Source: an uncultured Flavobacteriales bacterium
GTDB lineage: Bacteria > Bacteroidota > Bacteroidia > Flavobacteriales_E > Vicingaceae
DNA: 49,100 nucleotides
Assembly: GCA_913056345.1 (NCBI GenBank)
Contig: CAJXMH010000023.1
Location: 1 to 49,100, forward strand
Direction of reading: 5' to 3'
Shown: one piece after another, positions 33,050-41,631 of the stretch
Numbering within the stretch: position 1 is the stretch's first letter
Layout: each line of letters opens with the position of its first letter
Translations under genes and position numbers: made by a program
The notes under the pieces: generated by a model
The model's database searches: none
Told to the model about the DNA's origin: nothing
The model's input: the letters and a program-made list of their open reading frames with translations, nothing else

Positions 33050-35395
33050 TTAGAAAGTGAAATTGTAAGAAACAGCAGGAACAAAACTTCCTACAACTGC
33101 AAAACGAATGGCTTCTGTCACTTGTGGGTTATTTTCATTTTGATCAAAGAAAATTGAGAAAGGGTTTCTTCGGTTATAAACATTATAAACAGAGAAAACC
33201 CATTCACCCTTTATTTTTTTGTCCTCTCTATTTTGAGGGGTTAAAGTAGCTGAAATATCTAGCCTGTGATAAGCCGGAATGCGGTAATTGTTTCTAGCTT
33301 GGTCAATGTTGTGCGGTAGAATTACTCCTTGAATTTCGTATCGGTTGGTTGGGAAGGTTGCCGGAGTTCCACTTGAATAAACAAAGTTAGCAGAAAAGCT
33401 CCATTTTGGATTGTACTCATACGAGCCAACTACGCTGAGGTTATGTGTTCTGTCAAATCTCGTTGGGTACCAATCTCCTCGATTAATTCCTTCTACTTGT
33501 CTCTCTGATCTGGAAAGGGTATAACTTACCCAACCCGTAAGCGGTCCAGTACGTTTCTTAACAAATAACTCAATACCAAAGGCTCTGCCGTCGCCAGATA
33601 AAAGATCGCCTTCCAATTGTTCATTGAAAAAGATATCTGCATTGTCGATGTAGTCAATTTGGTTTTGGAAATCCTTGGCGAACAATTCTACAGAAGCTTC
33701 ATACTTGTTTTTACTAAAGTTCCTGAAGTAACCCACAGCCACTTGATCTGCTATTTGTGGTTCTAAATTATTGGTTGTTGGCAACCAAAGGTCTACCGGC
33801 GTAGAAGCCACAGTATTGGAAATGAGGTGCAAGTATTGGCTCATTCTATTAAAGCTTGCTTTGACAGAACTAAACTCGTCAACATCATATTTAATGGATA
33901 AGCGTGGTTCAAAATTATTATAGTCAGCGATCACTTCATTCTGGTCAAATTCGGTCGAGCTTTCTAGGTCTTTTCTAATGCCCGGTATAGTGTCTCGATA
34001 AACCTGTTTAGCACCCTCACCTAAAAAGGCAAAATGAGACCATCTAATTCCATATAATAGCGATATACGCGAACCAATTTGTCTTTCATTTTGGATATAC
34101 AGTCCATTCTCAATTCCAAACTTTTCAGGCAAGCTTAAACTATTGGTTTGTCCGTCAGAGATAAATTCCGCAACTGCTGGCTTAAAGTTATAGTAGATGC
34201 TTTGACCACCAAACTTTAAGGTATTATTATTATTGATGTAATAGGAGAAATCAGGTTTTACGCTGTAACTCACAATACTAGAGCTCCAATCAAAGTCGTC
34301 TTCTCCATCGCCTTCTACACCAAAGGCATAGTCATAATCACTGTAAAATGCTGTAAGGTTCATAAAAAGTTTATCATTGAATATGTGGTTCCAACGTGCT
34401 GTACCGGTTGCATTTCCCCAATTGAATAAAAAGCCTGAACCAAATACATCTCTACCAAAGTAGCCTGATAAAAATAGCCGGTTTTTTGGATCGATCTCAT
34501 AATTAACCTTTGCAGTCAGATCATAAAAATAAAATCGGCTACCGCTTAAGTTATCATTTAAAAAAGGACGAGCCAAGATATCTGCATAAGATCTTCTGCC
34601 GGCAATCAAGAAAGAAGCTTTGTCTTTTTTAATCGGTCCTTCCAATGATAGTCTAGAGAAAATTGCACCAACTCCACCTGAGCCGGTAAACTCTTTCTTA
34701 TTACCTTCTTTCATTCTAATATCAAGGATGGAAGAAAGGCGTCCTCCATATTCAGGAGCAATACCCCCTTTGATCAATTTGACATTTTTAACTGCATCAG
34801 GATTGAATACTGAGAAAAAGCCAAAAAGGTGAGAGCTATTGTAGACAGGAGCCTCATCTAAAAGGACTAAGTTTTGATCAATTCCTCCTCCTCGAACATT
34901 GAAACCGGTGCTTCCTTCACCTACGGTTGAGACCCCAGGGAGTAAAAGAACACTTTTAATCACATCGGCCTCACCCAATAGAGCGGGGATTTTTTTGATG
35001 GTTTTGGAATCAATTTTATTGACACTCATTTCCACGCTTTTGATATTCGCTTCATCTCTTTCTCCATCAATTTCTACAACTTCTAGCTCATTTACTTGCT
35101 CTGCAAGTTCTACGTTCAATTGCTTATTATCGTCTAGGACAATGTTTTTTGTGATCTCTTCATAGCCTATGAATGAATAAGTTATTTCGTAAGTGCCTTT
35201 TTCTAAGGTTAGTGAATAAAAGCCGTATACATTAGCACTAGTTCCTACAGAAATAGCTCTAGCAGCTACAGTTGCTCCAATCAGTTCTTCACCGGTTGAG
35301 GCGGACTTAACATATCCGCTTATGGTATACTTCTCTTGGGCTTGTAATAAGAATGAGATGAAAAGAAATGGTAGCAGAAGCTGTATTTTCTTCAT
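33050..35395 (-). CDS. TonB-dependent outer-membrane receptor
   Basis: A 781-residue receptor. A signal peptide (LLLPFLFISFLLQAQ) precedes a carboxypeptidase-regulatory-like beta domain (YTISGYVKSASTGEELIGAT, GFYSLTLEKGTYEITYSFIG), a plug (IPALLGEADVIKSVLLLPG, GFNVRGGGIDQNLVLLDEAP, KGGIAPEYGGRLSSILDIRM) and a 22-strand-type barrel ending in a phenylalanine (SYNFTF). The NVRGGGxDQNLVLLDEAPVYN motif places it in the class paired with DUF4249. The substrate is not deducible from sequence; the downstream phosphatase hints at a phosphorylated compound. A TACTTTTG element lies 21 bases before the ATG. Confidence 0.95.
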   Translation of the reverse strand: MKKIQLLLPFLFISFLLQAQEKYTISGYVKSASTGEELIGATVAARAISVGTSANVYGFYSLTLEKGTYEITYSFIGYEEITKNIVLDDNKQLNVELAEQVNELEVVEIDGERDEANIKSVEMSVNKIDSKTIKKIPALLGEADVIKSVLLLPGVSTVGEGSTGFNVRGGGIDQNLVLLDEAPVYNSSHLFGFFSVFNPDAVKNVKLIKGGIAPEYGGRLSSILDIRMKEGNKKEFTGSGGVGAIFSRLSLEGPIKKDKASFLIAGRRSYADILARPFLNDNLSGSRFYFYDLTAKVNYEIDPKNRLFLSGYFGRDVFGSGFLFNWGNATGTARWNHIFNDKLFMNLTAFYSDYDYAFGVEGDGEDDFDWSSSIVSYSVKPDFSYYINNNNTLKFGGQSIYYNFKPAVAEFISDGQTNSLSLPEKFGIENGLYIQNERQIGSRISLLYGIRWSHFAFLGEGAKQVYRDTIPGIRKDLESSTEFDQNEVIADYNNFEPRLSIKYDVDEFSSVKASFNRMSQYLHLISNTVASTPVDLWLPTTNNLEPQIADQVAVGYFRNFSKNKYEASVELFAKDFQNQIDYIDNADIFFNEQLEGDLLSGDGRAFGIELFVKKRTGPLTGWVSYTLSRSERQVEGINRGDWYPTRFDRTHNLSVVGSYEYNPKWSFSANFVYSSGTPATFPTNRYEIQGVILPHNIDQARNNYRIPAYHRLDISATLTPQNREDKKIKGEWVFSVYNVYNRRNPFSIFFDQNENNPQVTEAIRFAVVGSFVPAVSYNFTF

Positions 35396-35416
35396 TATTT
35401 GGTCTGATTAAAGCGG

Positions 35417-35424
35417 CAAAAGTA
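35417..35424 (-). promoter_or_regulatory. Putative -7 element (TACTTTTG) for the TonB receptor operon
   Basis: An exact TAnnTTTG match on the minus strand, 21 bases before the receptor ATG. It likely drives receptor, DUF4249 and phosphatase together, since the two later gaps are four bases and one base. Confidence 0.5.
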
Positions 35425-35513
35425 ATCACACTTTTTACCTTACTAATCTTCCTAAACCCTTAAAATAGAGGAAAGTTTACTAGCGGTGTATATCTGATTT
35501 GAAAGGTTTGTAT

Positions 35514-35975
35514 TTACCGTTTCATAGCACGGTCCATTTGCCTTTTAGCGTCTTTTGCTTTTAGGCTCTCACGCTTGTCCTGCATTTTTTTACCCTTAGC
35601 TAAAGCAATGTTGAGTTTAGCATAGCCATTTTTATTAATAAAGAGCCGTGTCGGTACTATAGTTAAACCAACATCCTTCTTTTTCTTGATCAATTTTTCT
35701 AGCTCATTTTTGTGGAGCAAGAGTTTTCTTGGTCGGGTAGGTTCGTGGTTCTTAAAGCTTGCCTCTGAATAAGGACTTATGTTGATGTTAAGCACAAAGA
35801 GTTCTCCTTTTTTAAAGGCACAATAGCCTTCCTTAATGCTTGCTTTTCCCTCTCGAATAGACTTGATCTCAGTTCCTTCTAATTTAAGGCCTGCTTCAAA
35901 CTTTTCTATTAGCTCATATTGGTATGAAGCCTTTTTGTTTCGAATGTTAATGTCGGAGGTAAACTTTTTAGCCAT
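35514..35975 (-). CDS. smpB: SsrA-binding protein SmpB
   Basis: A 153-residue partner of tmRNA in trans-translation, rescuing stalled ribosomes. The features are NIRNKKASYQYELIEKFEAG, LKLEGTEIKSIREGKASIKEGYC, the FVLNINISPYSEAS loop, HEPTRPRKLLLHKNELEKL, and a basic C-terminal tail (GKKMQDKRESLKAKDAKRQM) that enters the ribosomal mRNA channel. Length is normal. The start is an ATG four bases after TAACTTTA. tmRNA itself is not in the window. Confidence 0.96.
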   Translation of the reverse strand: MAKKFTSDINIRNKKASYQYELIEKFEAGLKLEGTEIKSIREGKASIKEGYCAFKKGELFVLNINISPYSEASFKNHEPTRPRKLLLHKNELEKLIKKKKDVGLTIVPTRLFINKNGYAKLNIALAKGKKMQDKRESLKAKDAKRQMDRAMKR

Positions 35976-35979
35976 GAAG

Positions 35980-35987
35980 TAAAGTTA
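35980..35987 (-). promoter_or_regulatory. -7-like element (TAACTTTA) four bases before smpB ATG
   Basis: One mismatch (final G to A) from TAnnTTTG, followed by CTTC and ATG. The spacing equals that of mnmE, hemN and the DnaQ fusion. Confidence 0.45.
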
Positions 35988-36055
35988 GGTTATATCAACC
36001 ACTTTTATTGTTATTACAGCACTATAGATGGCTATTCCCTAAAGTCGTAAGCCAA

Positions 36056-37435
36056 TTAATTGAAATAGCTTATTTGAGCTTTAAAATCTTTAGTGTTTAA
36101 ATAAGAATAGATCAAATTGGCCATATCTTGATCATCATAAGCAGCGGTCAATTGACCTTTTATCTGCTCTATTGACAAATCAGCTTTGTCAGCTTCCAAT
36201 TCACCATGACCTTTGTATCTTCCATTTTCTACTAAGAGCACAGCATATTTATTTGATTCTGGAATCGCTTCTTTAAGTAAAAAGTTGGCTTGTTTTTTTA
36301 CTTTTTCAAGCAATGCTTTTCTCACTCGTTTGTTGTAGGAGTTTGCTTCTTCCAGACCACTGCAGGCGCCCTTGCAATCAATTTCTTCAAAATAGGAGCA
36401 AGGTCCTGAGCCAAGTGGTTGCAGACCCGATAGCCTAGGGCAAAGTTCAAAATCAAAAACCAATTGTTTTAGAAAGGAATGGGCATCTTGTTGATTCCTA
36501 AATGAATGAATGGGTTTATCGTTCTTGCCGCAACGACCAATGCTTAATCGTTCAAATCCATTACGATCTAGATATTGATATAAGCCATAATTCAAACTAA
36601 AGCGTTTGAGCGAACGATTATGTCTTGGCCAGTGCTTTTTGATTTCAGCAGCCTCGGATAGGTCAAGCATCAATTTGTTGGGAACAAGTTCATAATCTAC
36701 ACCATAGATGTGTTTTACGAAGTAATACTTACTCTTTGTATTTGAGTTACCTGAAAAGTGGCTATGAACCCTCTTTTTGATATTCTTAGCTTGACCAATG
36801 TAAACGATTGTTCCTTTTTCGTCTTTAAAATAGTATAAGCCTTGCTCTTCAGGTAAAGCTTGAAAGTCTGCTTTGGGTAGATTAGGTGGCAGCAATGCCT
36901 CAAGTGATTGAGGATTAAGGGAGTGTTTTATTACCTCATTTTGATCTAAACGAAGCAATTTGGCAAACAGTATTGCTGTAGCTTTAGCATCACCCATTGC
37001 ACGGTGCCGGTTAGATAATGGAATGTTTTCAGAGGCGCATAATTTGCCAAGGCTGTATGAGAATTTTCCTGGCAGAATTTTCCTACTTAGCCTAACTGTG
37101 CATAACTTCTTTCTCCTAAAAGATCTGCCTAAACGCTGAAACGATTCCCTGAGGAAGCCGTAGTCAAAATTCACGTTATGTGCTACAAAAATGCAATCTT
37201 TTGTCAGCTCATCAATGCGATCAGCTACTTCAGCAAAGCTTGGAGCAGCTTCAACCATTTGATTCGTAATGCCTGTAAGTCGACTGATGTTAGTTGGGAT
37301 CTCCCGACCTGGATTGATCAGGCTTTGGTACTCAGTAATCTCCTTCTCTCCATCATGAATGATAACAGCTACCTCTGTTATTCTGCTTCTAACAGCGCTG
37401 CCACCTGTAGTTTCTAGATCGACTATAGCGTACAT
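36056..37435 (-). CDS. DnaQ-like exonuclease fused to a GIY-YIG (Cho/UvrC-like) nuclease
   Basis: A 459-residue fusion. Residues 1-165 are a DEDDh 3'-5' exonuclease: D6/E8 in VDLETTGG, D91 in HNVNFDYGFL, H144/D149 in HRAMGDA. Residues 197-275 are a GIY-YIG nuclease: GLYYFKDEKGTIVYIGQAKN, KKRVHSHF, and E261 in LSEAAEIKKHWPRHN. Beyond this come four cysteines, C332, C346, C354 and C358, in the pattern C-x13-C-x7-C-x3-C. This matches the Fe-S cluster ligands of UvrC (C-x11-C-x7-C-x3-C in E. coli). It probably incises or trims damaged DNA, like Cho. ATG start, four bases after TAACTTTG. Confidence 0.9.
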   Translation of the reverse strand: MYAIVDLETTGGSAVRSRITEVAVIIHDGEKEITEYQSLINPGREIPTNISRLTGITNQMVEAAPSFAEVADRIDELTKDCIFVAHNVNFDYGFLRESFQRLGRSFRRKKLCTVRLSRKILPGKFSYSLGKLCASENIPLSNRHRAMGDAKATAILFAKLLRLDQNEVIKHSLNPQSLEALLPPNLPKADFQALPEEQGLYYFKDEKGTIVYIGQAKNIKKRVHSHFSGNSNTKSKYYFVKHIYGVDYELVPNKLMLDLSEAAEIKKHWPRHNRSLKRFSLNYGLYQYLDRNGFERLSIGRCGKNDKPIHSFRNQQDAHSFLKQLVFDFELCPRLSGLQPLGSGPCSYFEEIDCKGACSGLEEANSYNKRVRKALLEKVKKQANFLLKEAIPESNKYAVLLVENGRYKGHGELEADKADLSIEQIKGQLTAAYDDQDMANLIYSYLNTKDFKAQISYFN

Positions 37436-37439
37436 ATTT

Positions 37440-37447
37440 CAAAGTTA
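37440..37447 (-). promoter_or_regulatory. -7 element (TAACTTTG) four bases before the DnaQ/GIY-YIG gene
   Basis: An exact TAnnTTTG match, then AAAT and ATG. It lies only nine bases from the terminator hairpin of pckA, so termination and initiation are packed together. Confidence 0.6.
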
Positions 37448-37450
37448 CGC

Positions 37451-37486
37451 ATGAAAAAAGCCATGAGCTTTTATGCTCATGGCTTT
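37451..37486 (-). terminator. Intrinsic terminator of pckA
   Basis: A 12-bp perfect stem (37457-37468 with 37475-37486, AAAGCCATGAGC on the plus strand) with a 6-base loop. On the minus strand the stem ends in a run of six T. It follows the pckA stop by about 25 bases. Confidence 0.9.
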
Positions 37487-37510
37487 CTCTTTAATATTTA
37501 TCAATTATTC

Positions 37511-39124
37511 TTAAACGGTTGCAGTAGCTTTTGGCGCAGCATTCATAATTTCATCATTTGCATAATCTGCAAATTTTTTGAAATTTTCTACAAATGCCAC
37601 GGCTAACTGATCAGCTTTTTTATCATAAGCCGCCTTATTCTCCCAAGTATTCTTTGGGTTTAAGATCTCTGTTGGAACTCCTGGACATTCAGTCGGCATG
37701 TTTAAACCAAATACTTCATGCTTTTCAAAGTTTACTTGGCCTAATTTTCCTTCTAAAGCAGCGGTAATCATTTCACGAGTATAACTCAACTTAATGCGAG
37801 AACCCGTTCCATATTCTCCGCCTGACCAACCAGTGTTGATCAACCATACGTTTACTTCGTGCTCATCCATTTTATCACCTAGCATCTCAGCATATTTAGT
37901 TGGATGTAAAGGCATAAATGGAGCACCAAAGCAGGCAGAAAAAGCCGTTACAGGCTCGGTAATACCGGCTTCAGTTCCTGCTACCTTTGCTGTGTAGCCC
38001 GATATGAAGTGGTACATTGCTTGTCCTTTAGTCAATTTTGAGATAGGAGGTAGCACTCCATAAGCGTCGCAGGTTAAGAAGAAAATGTTTTTAGGATGAC
38101 CACCTATTGAACCTTCTTGAGTATTGTCAATGTGGTGGATCGGGTAACTAACTCTGGTATTTTCCGTTTTCTCTTTGTTTTGGAAATCTACTTCAGAAGT
38201 GTCTTCTTTAAAATTTATGTTTTCAAGCATTGCGCCAAACTTAATGGCATCATAGATCTGAGGTTCTTTATCTCTGCTTAAATCAATACATTTTGCGTAG
38301 CAACCTCCTTCAAAATTGAAAACAGATTCATTATCCCATCCATGCTCATCATCACCAATTAACCTTCTGTTAGGATCTGAGGACAAGGTTGTTTTTCCTG
38401 TACCTGAAAGGCCAAAGAAGACTGCCGTATCATCATCTTTACCTACATTGGCAGAGCAGTGCATGGATAGCACTTTCTTTTGATGTGGCAAAATAAAGTT
38501 AAGAGCTGAAAAAATGCCTTTTTTGATTTCTCCCGTGTAACCGGTACCGCCAATTAAAAGAATTTTCTTGCTGAAGTTCATAACCGCAAAGTTGTGCTGT
38601 CTAGTGCCGTCAATTTCAGGATCTGCTTTAAACCCTGGCGCACAGATTATATTCCATTCAGGGTCAAAGTTCTGAACTTCTTCTGCGGTGGGACGCAAAA
38701 ACATATTGTGAGCAAAAAGGCTAGAGTAAGGAAATTCTGCTACCAATCTTAAGTTTAGTCGGTAAGCTTCTGAAGAACATGCATAGGCATCTCTTACATA
38801 AACCTCTTTATTTGCAAGGTAAGCTGTTACTCTATTGTAAAGCTTATCAAACTTGGCTGCATCAAACTTAATGTTGATGTCTCCCCACCAAACTGCTTCA
38901 CGTGTGATATCGTCTTCTACAATAAAGCGGTCTTTTGGAGACCTACCGGTAAATTCACCTGTATCGATTGCTAGAGCTCCAGTACTACTGAGCACACCTT
39001 CGCCTCTTAAAATATTTTCTTCAACTAGTTCTGCTGGGCTAAGGTTCCAATAAGCAGCTGACACATTTTGGAGACCTAAATGAGAAATTGAAGCCTTTTC
39101 GGCTTTTCTTCCATACTCGTTCAT
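37511..39124 (-). CDS. pckA: ATP-dependent phosphoenolpyruvate carboxykinase
   Basis: A 537-residue enzyme converting oxaloacetate and ATP to PEP and CO2, the first step of gluconeogenesis. The features are TGEFTGRSPKDRFIVE, the P-loop GLSGTGKTTLSSD (about 248-260), LIGDDEHGW (kinase-2), CYAKCIDLSRDKEPQIYDAI, and the adenine-binding TEAGITEPVTAFSACFG region. It is the ATP type by its P loop and length. The leader is about 67 bases after a TACCTTTG box, and a strong hairpin terminator follows, so it is monocistronic. Confidence 0.97.
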   Translation of the reverse strand: MNEYGRKAEKASISHLGLQNVSAAYWNLSPAELVEENILRGEGVLSSTGALAIDTGEFTGRSPKDRFIVEDDITREAVWWGDINIKFDAAKFDKLYNRVTAYLANKEVYVRDAYACSSEAYRLNLRLVAEFPYSSLFAHNMFLRPTAEEVQNFDPEWNIICAPGFKADPEIDGTRQHNFAVMNFSKKILLIGGTGYTGEIKKGIFSALNFILPHQKKVLSMHCSANVGKDDDTAVFFGLSGTGKTTLSSDPNRRLIGDDEHGWDNESVFNFEGGCYAKCIDLSRDKEPQIYDAIKFGAMLENINFKEDTSEVDFQNKEKTENTRVSYPIHHIDNTQEGSIGGHPKNIFFLTCDAYGVLPPISKLTKGQAMYHFISGYTAKVAGTEAGITEPVTAFSACFGAPFMPLHPTKYAEMLGDKMDEHEVNVWLINTGWSGGEYGTGSRIKLSYTREMITAALEGKLGQVNFEKHEVFGLNMPTECPGVPTEILNPKNTWENKAAYDKKADQLAVAFVENFKKFADYANDEIMNAAPKATATV

Positions 39125-39191
39125 AAAAAGGTTTTTTGTTTAAATACGAAAAATGAAGAATTGTTCTTTCGTTGTTAATGTTTTGTTAAGG

Positions 39192-39199
39192 CAAAGGTA
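39192..39199 (-). promoter_or_regulatory. Putative -7 element (TACCTTTG) for pckA
   Basis: An exact TAnnTTTG match on the minus strand, 67 bases before the ATG. No clear -33 TTTG is present. Confidence 0.45.
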
Positions 39200-39240
39200 A
39201 TTGGGTTTTTGATATTGTAGATTGAATCAAAAAAGTTTTT

Positions 39241-40608
39241 TTATTTCAGCACAGGCTTTTGCTTAAGAGTTTTAGTGTGATCTTTATTTCCAAAATGTAA
39301 AATAAAGATCAGTGCTGCGGTATAAAAAGGTAGTGCTGGTATTTTATAACGTGATAATGCACCAAAATTATAGGAAGTAATTCCTACCGTGATTCCAAAA
39401 ATTACGGCAAAAATGAAAAATGCTCTAATGTGATGATTGCTTAGAATTAGTTTTAAGCTCTTTAATAGACCAACTTTAACGAAAACATAAATCGTAAAAA
39501 AGAGCAAAATTAGCGATTGGACCGCTTCAAAAGCAGTGGCGAAATTCGTCACATCTACAAACATTAAAGGTCTGTAAAATGTAACAAAGAACGCCTCTGG
39601 CGATTTAGTTAACACACCTAAAGGAGTAAATTCAACTTCTCCTAATGAATAACCTGATTGGCTTCGGGTCTCTGCCAAATAAGAATGCCAAGATTGAAAC
39701 CCTTCTGCTACTGAAACAGCATTTTCTAGTGAGTATTTACCAGCACTCTCAGATATAGAGTTGATGAAGAAGAATCCACCAAAAGCAAAGGCAGCGATGA
39801 TAAGCGGTCGAAAAAGAGATTTTATAATTTTGTTTTGAATCCTTTTAGTAAAAGCATCTTGAGCCCACAATAACATAGAAGGAATAAAGATATAGAGAAT
39901 GTATGGTTTTAAAATCATACAAGCATAAACAGATACGAAGGTTAAGAGAACAGATTTAATGATTTTCCTTTGATAAGTTAAGTTATTAACTGACCAAAAG
40001 ATCAAACCAACTGCAGTAATGCTAAAAGTGTCTTTTAGCAATCCAGAGGACCATATGATGGTAGTTGGGTAAAAGAGAATTCCTATTGCTAAGGCATTAT
40101 GGTACTTGTTTACAAGAGAGCACATGATAGAGTAAATCTTCCATAAACCAAAGCAAGAAAACATAGAAATCAAAATATTGGTCGCCATGAATTGTTTAAA
40201 GCCAAGCAAAACGAAAAGAGAACCTAGCTTTCCCATTAACCTAACATCAGGAGAGCTTAAATAATATTTACCAATAAAGTTTTTTCCATAAATGATATTC
40301 GCTAATGATTCTTTATTCATACTTAGTAATTGAAAGAAGTCGAGTGGCTGTTTCAAGAATTGTTCAAGGTAAAAAAGGGAGCAACTAAAATATACAAAGG
40401 TGTCTCCTCCTTTATAAATGAAGACATGTAGAATTGAAAACAGAATGGACCCCATAAGCTTGGCAATAATAAAGGCTCTTAGGAATTTTGCCTTTCTAAG
40501 TCCGTACTTTTTCTTGAAATTATTCGAAAGAAAGTTAGCTATACCTATGAATAAAAGGGTGTAAAATCCACTGATCAGAATGTCTAATATCGTGAGGCTT
40601 AAAAACAT
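39241..40608 (-). CDS. Polytopic membrane protein, candidate polysaccharide polymerase (Wzy-like)
   Basis: A 455-residue protein with roughly 10-12 hydrophobic segments and a large loop (about 285-345) between late helices. Marks include GGDTFVYFSCSLFYL after the second or third helix, YPTTIIWSSGLLKDTFSI and the MILKPYILYIFIPSMLLW block. It shares no obvious motif with characterised Wzy, but Wzy sequences are notoriously unlike each other. The locus has a flippase and glycosyltransferases but no other polymerase, so this is the best candidate. It is the last gene of a five-gene run, 15 bases after the preceding glycosyltransferase. Confidence 0.5.
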   Translation of the reverse strand: MFLSLTILDILISGFYTLLFIGIANFLSNNFKKKYGLRKAKFLRAFIIAKLMGSILFSILHVFIYKGGDTFVYFSCSLFYLEQFLKQPLDFFQLLSMNKESLANIIYGKNFIGKYYLSSPDVRLMGKLGSLFVLLGFKQFMATNILISMFSCFGLWKIYSIMCSLVNKYHNALAIGILFYPTTIIWSSGLLKDTFSITAVGLIFWSVNNLTYQRKIIKSVLLTFVSVYACMILKPYILYIFIPSMLLWAQDAFTKRIQNKIIKSLFRPLIIAAFAFGGFFFINSISESAGKYSLENAVSVAEGFQSWHSYLAETRSQSGYSLGEVEFTPLGVLTKSPEAFFVTFYRPLMFVDVTNFATAFEAVQSLILLFFTIYVFVKVGLLKSLKLILSNHHIRAFFIFAVIFGITVGITSYNFGALSRYKIPALPFYTAALIFILHFGNKDHTKTLKQKPVLK

Positions 40609-40623
40609 GGCTAAATGACTTCT

Positions 40624-41628
40624 CTATTTGTTTAATTTATTAGCGATGTGTTTTATGGCTGTCCTATTTAAACTTTCTTTCATTAGTAAAATGATAAGTT
40701 GGAAATAGAGAGATCTATCAGAGCATTTTTTTATTGCTTGTGTAACTATATCTACTCTTTGACGCTGATAATATTTCCTCAATTCAGCTATAATACTTTT
40801 TTGTCTTTTGTAAATTAATTTAAAATTATCTAAAGCGAGTACTACATCCTTTTTTTCGAAAACTCCTAAAGGACGGTTATTCATAAGATCCACTATTTTT
40901 TGGTCAAGTCTGATCTTGTAATTTTTTTCAAGGTATTCGGCAGAAATTAGGTTATGGTCTAGCTTCTGTTGTCTTTCATTTTGTTGTGAAACACTATTTG
41001 GATTTATTCTGTAATAATAAAGGGTTTCATCTAAATTCTCTATCTCGATACCTTTTGAGATCATTCTGAGCCATAGCTCAAAATCTTCAGCTTTTGAATC
41101 TTTTCCATACTTGTTCTCTTTAAAAACTGCTGCCTTCCCAAAAACAGAGCCATGGAAAAGAGGTTGAGTAAAGAGAGCACTAAACTGAATAGTTTCCTTT
41201 TCTAAGTAGATATTGCTTTTTGAATTCAGCTTTTTTCCGTCTAGATCAATTGCTTGTGCTCTAGTTCCAATCACACTTACAACTTTGTTCGTTTCTAGGT
41301 AGTTAAGCTGTTTTTCGAATCTTTGAAGATCAGAAATATCATCAGCGTCCATTCGTGCAATATAAGCTCCATTACTTAGATCAATTCCTCGGTTGAGGGT
41401 TCTAACAACTCCTAAATTGCGTTCATTTCTATATAGTTTGATTCTATTGTCTTCTTCAGCATAGCAGTTACATATTTTATAAGAATCATCAATGCTACCA
41501 TCGTCTATTATTAATAGTTCAAAGTTTGTAAAGCTTTGGTTTAAGATTGAAGGGATGGAATATTGAAGAAAAGCTTCAGCATTGTAGCAAGGTAAAATGA
41601 CGCTTAGAATGGGTTTTGCTTTTTGCAT
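40624..41628 (-). CDS. Family 2 glycosyltransferase
   Basis: A 334-residue GT-A fold enzyme. The N-terminal catalytic domain has LSVILPCYNAEAFLQYSIPS (about 8-27), ELLIIDDGSIDDS, GAYIARMDADDIS (the metal-binding DxD) and AEDFELWLRM (the catalytic base region). The C-terminal 110 residues are helical and basic, as in membrane-associated GT2 enzymes. It adds a sugar to a lipid-linked repeat unit in the cytoplasm; the sugar is unknown. The gap to the preceding gene is three bases. Confidence 0.9.
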   Translation of the reverse strand: MQKAKPILSVILPCYNAEAFLQYSIPSILNQSFTNFELLIIDDGSIDDSYKICNCYAEEDNRIKLYRNERNLGVVRTLNRGIDLSNGAYIARMDADDISDLQRFEKQLNYLETNKVVSVIGTRAQAIDLDGKKLNSKSNIYLEKETIQFSALFTQPLFHGSVFGKAAVFKENKYGKDSKAEDFELWLRMISKGIEIENLDETLYYYRINPNSVSQQNERQQKLDHNLISAEYLEKNYKIRLDQKIVDLMNNRPLGVFEKKDVVLALDNFKLIYKRQKSIIAELRKYYQRQRVDIVTQAIKKCSDRSLYFQLIILLMKESLNRTAIKHIANKLNK

Positions 41629-41631
41629 GCC

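Noticed and set aside
33046-33084. Longer start of the DUF4249 gene
   Set aside because: It would overlap the receptor stop and place 13 residues before the lipoprotein signal peptide.
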